DNA from: Chloroflexota bacterium
GTDB lineage: Bacteria; Chloroflexota; UBA6077; FW602-bin22; JACPRP01
Direction: 5' to 3'
DNA: 47,926 nt
Assembly: GCA_016189905.1 (NCBI GenBank)
Contig: JACPRP010000057.1
Location: 1-47,926, forward strand
Positions 1 to 7,100 of this stretch are shown here, in pieces. Below the pieces are notes generated by a model. It was not told the origin of the DNA. It worked only from the letters and a program-made list of their open reading frames with translations, and did no database searches. A program made the position numbers and the translations under genes. Each line of letters begins with the position of its first letter. Positions within the stretch are counted from its first letter, which is position 1.

Positions 1-137
1 CTACCGTACTGCGCTCACCGGAGGACGCCGGGCTTGGCTTGTCTGTGAGCCAGAAGCTGGCTCAGATGATTGGAGGCAAGATAAGCCTCACCAGCGTTTA
101 CGGCCGAGGCAGCACCTTCACGCTGAGCCTGTTATGA
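1..137 (+). CDS. Sensor histidine kinase, C-terminal fragment (5' end outside window)
   Basis: Reading from base 3 gives 44 residues up to a TGA at 135-137. The fragment contains [18 protein letters not shown] and ends [11 protein letters not shown], which is the G2 box and last beta strand of a histidine-kinase ATPase domain (HATPase_c). The rest of the kinase lies upstream, so its sensor domain and partner regulator are unknown. The next gene starts 63 bases downstream on the same strand, so co-transcription is possible, but nothing seen links the two functionally. Confidence 0.8.
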   Translation, partial: TVLRSPEDAGLGLSVSQKLAQMIGGKISLTSVYGRGSTFTLSLL

Positions 138-200
138 TCGTCAAGCAAACGCGGTTCCAAATTCTTATGAATCACATACATCTCAAAGGAGGGAGTTGCC

Positions 201-1565
201 ATGTCAGTTGATTGCCTGCTCAAGAACGCCAGGCTGGTGGTGCCCCGTCAGGGCATCGTCGAGGCTTCTGTCGGGATCAAGGACGGGGTTATCGCGGCGA
301 TCTACCGCGGGAGCGACGCCGATATGCCCTCGGCTCAGGGGGCGAAGGTTATCGACGTCGGCGGCCGCTACGTGCTGCCCGGCGGCATCGAGGCGCACTC
401 ACACATCGGGCGCCGCTCCTGGACCGACGAGTTTCGTCGGGAGACCGGGGCCGCCGCAAAAGGTGGAATCACGACCTTCTTTAACTTCCTGGGTCGAACC
501 GACAGCTACGGCAACCACTTCGACCAGATCGACAAGGCCGGCCAGGAATGCTCCTATGTCGATTTTGCCCTTCACTTTGGCATCATGTCCAACGTGCACC
601 TCACCGAGATGGAGGAGTATGTCGCTAAATACGGCGTGAGGTCGTTTAAGTTCTACATGGCGTACAAAGGCGAAGAAGGGAAGACCATCGGCGTCGAGGG
701 GTGTGACGACGGCCTGCTGTTCGACGGCTTTGCCCAGATAGCCGCGCTGGACAAAGGCGTGGCCTGCGTGCACGCCGAGAATATCGAGGTCGCGTGGCGA
801 TTCAAAGACAGGCTCGTAGCACAGGGAAGGGATGATCTGGCGGCGTACTCTGAATCTCGTCCCAACTTTTGCGAGGCCGAAAACGTCCATCGAGCCTATT
901 ACTTCGGCCAGGTTACCGGCTGCCCGGTCTATGTCGTCCATCTGAGCACAAGGGAAGGTCTGGACGCGGTGCGAGAGTGGAAGCAGAAGTTTGCGGCGGC
1001 CTATGTGGAGACCTGCCCGCACTATTTGACCCACACAATGGACACGCCGCTAGGGAAGATAGCCAAGGTCAACCCGCCGCTGCGCACCGAGGCGGATAAC
1101 GAAGCGCTGTGGGGCGGGCTGTTGGATGGGACCATCGACACCGTGGCCTCTGACCACGTGGCCGCGATGAAACAGACCAAGCTGGGGAGCATCTGGGAGA
1201 CCCCGCCCGGGTTCCAGGGCACCTCGACTATACTCCCCGTGCTATTGAGCGAAGGGGTCAACAAGCGTGGGCTGAGCATACAGAGGGTCGCGGAGCTTAC
1301 CTCCTACAACGCGGCGAGGATTTTCAATCTTTACCCCAGAAAAGGCACCATCCAGGTCGGCTCCGACGCGGATTTCACCGTCATCGACCTGAACCTCGAG
1401 AAAGCCGTGAGGGCCGAAGAGATCGGCTCCTTCTCGGATTACACTGTCTACGAGGGACAGGTGTTCAAGGGCTGGCCGGTGCTCACGATGGTCCGCGGCG
1501 AGGTCGTCATGCAGGATGGCCAGATAGTCGGTCGCGAGGGCCACGGGCGGTATCTGCACCGGTAA
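201..1565 (+). CDS. Hydantoinase/dihydropyrimidinase-type cyclic amidohydrolase
   Basis: A 454-residue cytoplasmic amidohydrolase that should hydrolyse a cyclic amide such as a hydantoin, dihydropyrimidine or related imide. The binuclear metal site is complete: HSH at residues 66-68, the carbamylated lysine K150 in SFKFYMAYKG, H191 in VHAEN, H247 in VVHLS and D318 in ASDH. K150 falls at the number usual for bacterial hydantoinases, and the length is also typical. AAAGGAGGG lies just before the ATG. It converges with the MFS gene (3 bases between stops). Beyond that gene lie a cupin and a HyuB-type hydantoinase, which suggests a shared cyclic amide substrate. Allantoinase or dihydroorotase activity is possible but less likely given K150 in this context. 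Confidence 0.85.
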   Translation: MSVDCLLKNARLVVPRQGIVEASVGIKDGVIAAIYRGSDADMPSAQGAKVIDVGGRYVLPGGIEAHSHIGRRSWTDEFRRETGAAAKGGITTFFNFLGRTDSYGNHFDQIDKAGQECSYVDFALHFGIMSNVHLTEMEEYVAKYGVRSFKFYMAYKGEEGKTIGVEGCDDGLLFDGFAQIAALDKGVACVHAENIEVAWRFKDRLVAQGRDDLAAYSESRPNFCEAENVHRAYYFGQVTGCPVYVVHLSTREGLDAVREWKQKFAAAYVETCPHYLTHTMDTPLGKIAKVNPPLRTEADNEALWGGLLDGTIDTVASDHVAAMKQTKLGSIWETPPGFQGTSTILPVLLSEGVNKRGLSIQRVAELTSYNAARIFNLYPRKGTIQVGSDADFTVIDLNLEKAVRAEEIGSFSDYTVYEGQVFKGWPVLTMVRGEVVMQDGQIVGREGHGRYLHR

Positions 1566-1567
1566 TA

Positions 1568-2887
1568 TTATGTGCCTATCTCTTCCAGCGTGCGGCCCTT
1601 CGTCTCTTCGCCGAGGATGCCAACGCCTAACGCGCCGATGAGAAGCACGATCGCGAACATCACGAAGACCGCCTGGAATCCCGCGCTCCAGGAGCTAACC
1701 AGCAACGCCACGGCCGCCGGGACGATGACGGTTCCCATCCGCCCGAAGGCCGAGGCCGAGCCCGCACCGGTCCCGCGCACCCTTGTGGGGAATAACTCGG
1801 CGGTATATCCCACCATTACGCCGAACGCGGCGAGGTTGGTGGTAGACACCACGCTGCCCCAGATGAGAATCTCGACGGGCGAGGTCGCGTTGCCAAACAT
1901 GTATGCCGCCACACCACAGATGAAGAGCGCGGGAACGATCACGGCTTTGCGGCCGATGACGTCCACCAGAAACGAGGCGACGACGATGCCCGGAATCTGC
2001 ACGCTTGTGAAGACCAGCATATACTCCAGGGTGCGCATTATCCCTACCCCGCTGGCGGTCATCAGCGTCGGCCACCAGATGAAGATGCCGTAGTAAGTGT
2101 AGAGGAGAACGAACCAGAGCAGCCAGGTGCAGGCCGCCCGCTTTAGCAGCGGTCCCGACAACAGCTCACCCAGACTCGCTAAAAGGCCCTTGTTCGCGTG
2201 AGGCTGCTGCTGCATCAAATGGTCGTAACTCAGGCCGTATTTCTGCCTGATCTGCTCGACGAATAACCGCACCTCGTTATGTCTGCCCTGTGACATCAAA
2301 TAGCGCGGCGACTCGGGCATAAACCGTCTCTGCATGGCAACCCAGATCAGGGGGATGGCGCCGAAAATAAAGACCCCGCGCCAGCCGAAGCCAGGCACCA
2401 GGATGATGGATGCCAGCGTCGCCGCCAACGACCCGCCGATCCAGAACAGCTCGAGCAGAACAGAGAGCCGTCCCCGATATTTTGCCGGCGCGAACTCGCC
2501 GACGAAGGTGCCGGTAACCGGGGCGACGGCGCCGATTCCGAGGCCGGCGAGAAACTGAAAGGCCGCTAGGGAAACGTAATCCCATGAAATCGCACCGAGA
2601 GCCGTGCCTATCGCGGTCAGGATCAGGCTGAGCTGGAGCGCATAACGGCGGCCGATGCGATCGGCCGCATTGCCGACGAAAATGCCTCCGATGAGCGTGC
2701 CCACACCCGACGCTATTATGATCGTCGCGATCTGAGTGGGACCCAGGCCCCACGCTGGCACGAGCTGTGGCAGTGCGAAACTAAGAACGCCGATATCCAG
2801 CGAGATGAGCAGCAGATGCAGACCGCCGACAAACTCAATCTTCCAATGGAATCGGGTGATGGACTCTTTCGTGCTTACCGCTTCCAA
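1568..2887 (-). CDS. MFS transporter, metabolite/aromatic acid:H+ symporter type
   Basis: An inner-membrane major facilitator of about 439 residues with 12 predicted membrane segments. The loop 2-3 signature is visible as GNAADRIGRRYALQL, and FVGEFAPAKYRGRL follows segment 4, as in sugar and aromatic-acid symporters. A TTG start at 2887 is preferred because GGAGG (2894-2898) sits 6 bases before it; a GTG at 2920 is in frame but has no ribosome site. It lies downstream of SBP-A, the cupin and HyuB on the same strand, so it probably imports or exports the compound handled by that group. The substrate is not readable. Confidence 0.8.
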   Translation of the reverse strand: MEAVSTKESITRFHWKIEFVGGLHLLLISLDIGVLSFALPQLVPAWGLGPTQIATIIIASGVGTLIGGIFVGNAADRIGRRYALQLSLILTAIGTALGAISWDYVSLAAFQFLAGLGIGAVAPVTGTFVGEFAPAKYRGRLSVLLELFWIGGSLAATLASIILVPGFGWRGVFIFGAIPLIWVAMQRRFMPESPRYLMSQGRHNEVRLFVEQIRQKYGLSYDHLMQQQPHANKGLLASLGELLSGPLLKRAACTWLLWFVLLYTYYGIFIWWPTLMTASGVGIMRTLEYMLVFTSVQIPGIVVASFLVDVIGRKAVIVPALFICGVAAYMFGNATSPVEILIWGSVVSTTNLAAFGVMVGYTAELFPTRVRGTGAGSASAFGRMGTVIVPAAVALLVSSWSAGFQAVFVMFAIVLLIGALGVGILGEETKGRTLEEIGT

Positions 2888-2971
2888 GTTTATCCTCCAA
2901 TCCCCACCTTTGTAGGGCACGACTCAGTGAGATTCCGAGAGAGAGCACCGGCACATCGACCAGCAGCGGAC

Positions 2972-2995
2972 GGGGTCGGCGGGGAGGCCGACCCC
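2972..2995. repeat. GC-rich hairpin between SBP-A and MFS genes
   Basis: A 9-bp perfect stem (2972-2980 with 2987-2995, arm GGGGTCGGC) around a 6-base loop. There is no T run on either side, so it is not a classic terminator. It may be one copy of a dispersed palindromic element; a different perfect palindrome of similar GC-rich style lies at 33484-33511. Confidence 0.5.
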
Positions 2996-3028
2996 TACAT
3001 CCGAGGGCCGATGTTACAGGCTAGCCGA

Positions 3029-4213
3029 TCAGTTCTTGCCCAGCCTCTTCAATGCGTAGTCTACGTACTGGTTATCGATGATCTTGCTGACATCCACCGG
3101 TTGCGTGATGTAGCCCTTATCGGTCAGCCACTTCACGTCGTCGGTGATCGTCTTGGCGTTGGCATAGCCATTAGAGCTGAGGCCCGGCGGGGTCATGCGC
3201 TCAAAAAGGGTCGCGTCCGTCAGCTTGAGGGCTTTGTTCATAATCGAGACCATCTCTTGCTTGTTCTTGCCTGCCCTGAACGCCTCGTCGTAATACCGCA
3301 GTCCGCGAACATAAGCCACCATGAACCTATTGGCTGCCGGCAGGTTCGCGGCGAACTTGGGAGAGTACATCAGAGTAGCTATCTGCTGGTCGGGATAGAT
3401 CTCATCGCTGGGCTTCCATTTGACGATGACGTTGTTTTCGAGGCCGCGGATGATGTTAGGCTCGATGAAAGAGGCCGCGTCGATGGCCTTGTTGTTCAGC
3501 GCCACCAGCATATCAGGCATCGACGGGATTATCTCGATCTTGACGTCGTTGCGGGTCAGGCCGATCTTGTCCAGCACCTTATCTATCTGGATGTCGGCCA
3601 TATTACCCGTCCCGTTGTTGGCGATGGTCTTCCCCTTGATGTCGGCGTCCGTCTTGAAGGCCCCGCTATCCACGAGGTCTTTGCGGAGAACCAGGCCCAT
3701 GAAGCCAAAGCCCTTGGGGACGCTGCCCTTATCCGCCACGATCTTAACCGGGATGTCTCTATTGAAGGCGTTGAACAGACCGGCGCTCAATATGCCACCG
3801 CCCACATCCAACTGGCTGGTCGAAAGGGGCGCTGTCATCTGGGCACCGGTGGCGAACGGCACCAGCTCTATGTCGAGGCCCTCTTCTTTAAAGAAACCCT
3901 TCTCCATGGCGATGTAAATGCCCGCATCGGATGGCGACCCGATAGCCCCCACCGTCACCTTGACCGGCGGCGAGAGGGGAGGGTCCTGCAGTGCGGCAGG
4001 CTTCGTCGGGGCCGCCGGGGCCGTGGCTTTCGGCTGCGCGGCGGGGGTGGCAGCGGCAGGCGCAGGCGTTGCCGCCTTCGGCTGTGTCTGTAGCTTAGGC
4101 TGCGGCGTGGGTGTTGGCGTCGGCGCAGCCTGCTGGCAGGCGGCGACAGCCAGAATGCTCGCGAGCAACAAGATCAAGGCCGAGATCGATACCGTCTTCT
4201 TCACGCCAGACAT
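3029..4213 (-). CDS. SBP-A: NMT1/SsuA-type ABC solute-binding lipoprotein
   Basis: A 394-residue lipoprotein. The start at 4213 is set by AAGGAGGAATTGCG directly before the ATG. The signal peptide ends in lipobox AVAAC with Cys26 as lipidated residue, followed by a Pro/Thr/Ala linker to about residue 80 and then an NMT1-like periplasmic domain with the typical IYIAMEKGFFKEEGLDIELV. The C-terminus QYVDYALKRLGKN is nearly shared with SBP-B and SBP-C, so the three are paralogues. No permease or ATPase of the NitT/TauT/Ssu class is nearby. It follows HyuB and the cupin on the same strand, so it may capture their substrate. Confidence 0.88.
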   Translation of the reverse strand: MSGVKKTVSISALILLLASILAVAACQQAAPTPTPTPQPKLQTQPKAATPAPAAATPAAQPKATAPAAPTKPAALQDPPLSPPVKVTVGAIGSPSDAGIYIAMEKGFFKEEGLDIELVPFATGAQMTAPLSTSQLDVGGGILSAGLFNAFNRDIPVKIVADKGSVPKGFGFMGLVLRKDLVDSGAFKTDADIKGKTIANNGTGNMADIQIDKVLDKIGLTRNDVKIEIIPSMPDMLVALNNKAIDAASFIEPNIIRGLENNVIVKWKPSDEIYPDQQIATLMYSPKFAANLPAANRFMVAYVRGLRYYDEAFRAGKNKQEMVSIMNKALKLTDATLFERMTPPGLSSNGYANAKTITDDVKWLTDKGYITQPVDVSKIIDNQYVDYALKRLGKN

Positions 4214-4318
4214 CGCAATTCCTCCTTCATTCTTCCAATAGACATCGGCTTTAGTTGCCACTCGAATTATCGGTGCAGCATCATTCGTTTCGCCTTTGCC
4301 ACGAGATGCTGGAGATTG

Positions 4319-4834
4319 CTATGCGCCGGGGGTATAAAATGGATTCAGCTCGATCTGCTCGATGAAATCGGCCACCTGATCCCTGACGGGAAAGTTCAGT
4401 ATCCCTAACCACATACAAGGCGTCCCTGGCTCGAGGTTGAAGTGTTGATGCTCGACGCCCCCGGGCTTCACCGGCAGGAGGATGAGATCGCCCTTTTTCC
4501 AGTCCATCCGCACGCCGTCGACGACGGTGTAGCCGCGACCCTCGAGCACGAAGATGGCCAGGCCACCCTGGTGGCGATGTTTGCCGGTCTGCACGATCAG
4601 ATGCTGCTCGAACATGCTCCAGTCCTGCAGGGCGGTATCTTTCCACACATACGGGTGCAAAATGAACTTGCTCCTGCCCTGTCGGGTGATGCGCACCTGG
4701 CGCTCGTTAGCTTTGACCAGCAGCTTGCCAGTGTCCTGGAGTTCCTTGAACTCCCGGCGCCCCTTGACGTCCATGTCGTACACGCTGGGGGTCGGATTGG
4801 GCTCGCGTTCTTTCGTTCTCGTTCTGTCTACCAT
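4319..4834 (-). CDS. Cupin-domain protein
   Basis: A 171-residue single-domain cupin. GGAGG six bases before the ATG at 4834 fixes the start. Cupin motif 1 is visible as GKHRHQGGLAIFVLEGRG and motif 2 around GVEHQHFNLEPGTP, giving histidines for one metal ion. About 85 residues of charged, strand-rich sequence precede the barrel. It lies 32 bases after HyuB and is probably co-transcribed. It could be a small dioxygenase, isomerase or binding protein; the sequence does not decide. Confidence 0.75.
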   Translation of the reverse strand: MVDRTRTKEREPNPTPSVYDMDVKGRREFKELQDTGKLLVKANERQVRITRQGRSKFILHPYVWKDTALQDWSMFEQHLIVQTGKHRHQGGLAIFVLEGRGYTVVDGVRMDWKKGDLILLPVKPGGVEHQHFNLEPGTPCMWLGILNFPVRDQVADFIEQIELNPFYTPGA

Positions 4835-4866
4835 TTCATTCCTCCGTAAGAATACACCGTGCGAGG

Positions 4867-6738
4867 CTATTCTGGTTTGAGCCTTCCATTCCGCAGTTGT
4901 TTGCGTAAGGATTCCGTCTCCTGGATGTTCGGCTTGCCTGTGCATCCATCTAGCGCGACGCCATAAAACCTCTCGGCGGCCAGACGGGAAACCAGTCCCG
5001 TGGCGACATCGTCCGCTACACGGTCAAGATCTCGCTCCAACGGGTCCCCATACCCACCGCCGCCATCGCGTCTCGGCGAAATTATGTCATATTCATACAT
5101 TGGTCCCGACGGGCTGCAGGCAGGCATCAGAACGTGCTGCGCTTCCAGTCGGTCGATCTCATCGAAGCTCACGACCGACTGCCCCTGCTTCCACAGCTCT
5201 GTGATGTTACTGTTCCTGGCCACCCTCACCTCCTTGATAGAGGCGGGGTAACCGCCACAGATGCCGCGATTCACCGGCGATCGTCGTCCACTCCCCTGAA
5301 GGCCGACCTCCAGGCTCCTGGCGCCGTAGACCGCGTACACCATCTCGATGCCTGTCCCACCCCTGAACCTGCCTGGCCCGCCAGAATCGCTCGCCTGGCA
5401 TCTGCTAAGGTACAAGAAGGGGAGACCGCTCTCCAGGACTTCGACATCGGCAATGTTCGAGGTGGGATTCATCATCTCACCGCCGGTGTCGACCCCGTCG
5501 CGGTAGGGCGTTGCGCCAAGCCCGGAGGCAAAGCCTTCCAGAATCTGGCCGGCTGCGCGCTCGCCGTGCTGATTGATCCCCCCGAAGCTGACGCTGGGCC
5601 CCGAAGCCCCTCGCCAGACGGAATTGACCTCGTCGATGTGATCGGCGGCGAGCAGCATTCTGGCGATGCAGGCGTGGGCAGTTGCCGTGACCATGTTTCC
5701 CGCCGAAACCACGCCACGAGAAACCGCGGCCGGATAGCGGCAGTTCACGACCGTCCCCTCCGGCGCGATCAGCATCACCGGCCTGAGCATGCCCCCGTTC
5801 CAGGAGACGTTCCAGAATAGCTGGCTGGCCAGCACGACGAACAGACTGCCCCATGTGGCCGGCAGCGTCGAGTTCAGGGAGCCGGCGTTCTGCGGACTGG
5901 AGCCGGTGTAGTCGAAGATTATCTTGTCGCCCTTCTTCGTCATGGTACAGACGACCCGATAGGGTTTTTCACCCAGGCCATCGGTATCGCCGTACAGGCG
6001 TGAACGCCAGACGCCATCGGGCAGGGAGAGAAGCCTGGCGCGCACCATCTTCTCCGAGTCCTCGATGATCCGTGCATTAGCAGCCTCGACGAACTCCAGC
6101 CCATACTTCTCGATCAGACTCATCAACCGCTTCGCGCACACGTTGTTCGCGGCTATCTTCGCCTTGGTATCCAGGCCAACCAGGTGCGGATCACGCGAGT
6201 GGCCGCAGACGGTGTTGAACACGTCGGGGCGGAATTTGCCCGCCTCGACGATCTTCAGCCCCTTAAAGGCCACGCCCTCCTGCCAGATGTTCGTCGCGTG
6301 GCCGGGCATCCCGCCCGGGGATATCGCCCCGGTCTCGGGGGTGTGCATGAAACTGCCGCACCAGGCGATGCGTCTGCCGTCGTAGAAGATCGGCTTGATG
6401 ATGATGTGGTCGCACAGGTGCTGGCCGCCGATGTAAGGATCGTTGAACAGCAACTGATCGCCGTCGTAAATGCCGGGATCGTCCTCGTACCACTCGATGG
6501 CCTTGAGCACGAAGTCCCGCGCTCCGGTGCAGTGCAGCAAGATGCCCGAGGCGGTCAGAACCGGCGTGCCGTCAGACATATAGAAGGAGCAGAGGGTTTC
6601 GCCCCCCTCGGCGACCATCGCCGAGCCGGTGACGCGGCGAATGGTGATTCGGCCTTCTTCGAGGATGTTGTAAAGGCGATGGCTGTAGATCTCGTACTTG
6701 ATGGGATCCAGGCTTCGACTGCTATCCGCTTGCGCCAC
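4867..6738 (-). CDS. HyuB-type hydantoinase B / 5-oxoprolinase subunit, without HyuA
   Basis: A 623-residue member of the hydantoinase B family. Visible marks are the N-terminal LDPIKYEIYSHRL, GGQHLCDHIIIKPIFYDGRRIAW, and the near-C-terminal GGGGYGDPLERD. The start is a GTG with GGAGG upstream. Known members act with HyuA, the ATP-binding partner, to open hydantoin or 5-oxoproline rings at ATP cost. No HyuA is seen in this window. HyuB-like proteins also occur in acetone and acetophenone carboxylases. The cupin and SBP-A follow downstream. Confidence 0.88.
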   Translation of the reverse strand: MAQADSSRSLDPIKYEIYSHRLYNILEEGRITIRRVTGSAMVAEGGETLCSFYMSDGTPVLTASGILLHCTGARDFVLKAIEWYEDDPGIYDGDQLLFNDPYIGGQHLCDHIIIKPIFYDGRRIAWCGSFMHTPETGAISPGGMPGHATNIWQEGVAFKGLKIVEAGKFRPDVFNTVCGHSRDPHLVGLDTKAKIAANNVCAKRLMSLIEKYGLEFVEAANARIIEDSEKMVRARLLSLPDGVWRSRLYGDTDGLGEKPYRVVCTMTKKGDKIIFDYTGSSPQNAGSLNSTLPATWGSLFVVLASQLFWNVSWNGGMLRPVMLIAPEGTVVNCRYPAAVSRGVVSAGNMVTATAHACIARMLLAADHIDEVNSVWRGASGPSVSFGGINQHGERAAGQILEGFASGLGATPYRDGVDTGGEMMNPTSNIADVEVLESGLPFLYLSRCQASDSGGPGRFRGGTGIEMVYAVYGARSLEVGLQGSGRRSPVNRGICGGYPASIKEVRVARNSNITELWKQGQSVVSFDEIDRLEAQHVLMPACSPSGPMYEYDIISPRRDGGGGYGDPLERDLDRVADDVATGLVSRLAAERFYGVALDGCTGKPNIQETESLRKQLRNGRLKPE

Positions 6739-6795
6739 GCCCTGTGTCCTCCCTATAGTCTATCCGACTTAAGAGCCGTCGTCCTGACTGGAGGC

Positions 6796-6824
6796 AGTAT
6801 ACTCCATCGCATCCGGGCCTGCAA
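6796..6824 (-). promoter_or_regulatory. Promoter for HyuB-cupin operon
   Basis: On the minus strand TTGCAG (6819-6824), 17-bp spacer, TATACT (6796-6801). Transcription would start about 50 bases before the GTG of HyuB. The -35 is weak (TTG only), the -10 strong. Confidence 0.45.
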
Positions 6825-6922
6825 GAGGTTCGGCTGCTGCTGAAGCGTGCGCAAGATCACGAAAACTGGATAGGAGGTCTGTTGGGGCTAACAACGGATG
6901 GGCAACGGATCCCTTCCAGGAT

Positions 6923-6958
6923 GGCCGCACCCTTTTGTAAGATGGAAAGGGCGCGGCC
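6923..6958 (-). terminator. Possible terminator hairpin after the Mo-enzyme gene (no T run)
   Basis: Arms 6923-6935 and 6946-6958 pair at 12 of 13 positions, with one A-C mismatch. It lies 140 bases past the Mo-enzyme stop on the minus strand. There is no T run, so efficiency is doubtful. Confidence 0.3.
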
Positions 6959-7100
6959 GAAAACGGATGGGCTGTCGCAACGATGTAAGAGCTTGTTTTG
7001 AAAACACTCATGCTGCCCGCGATTGCTGGTATTTTTGTGGCCTCACGTAACCCTCAACCTTGCCTTGTTTGTAGCCCTCGTCGCCAGCTTAAGGCCGCTG

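Larger units (their letters stand above)
6739..7100 (-). other. Intergenic region before HyuB: promoter and imperfect hairpin, no gene
   Basis: No supported gene. It holds a sigma-70-like promoter (6796-6824), a 13-position imperfect hairpin (6923-6958) and two copies of the 11-mer AACGGATGGGC (6893-6903 and 6962-6972). The break suggests HyuB and the Mo-enzyme operon upstream are separately transcribed. Confidence 0.6.

Noticed and set aside
2816-4093. 425-codon plus-strand open frame
   Set aside because: It lies opposite the MFS start and SBP-A, has no ribosome site or family resemblance, and is explained by the high GC of the minus-strand genes.
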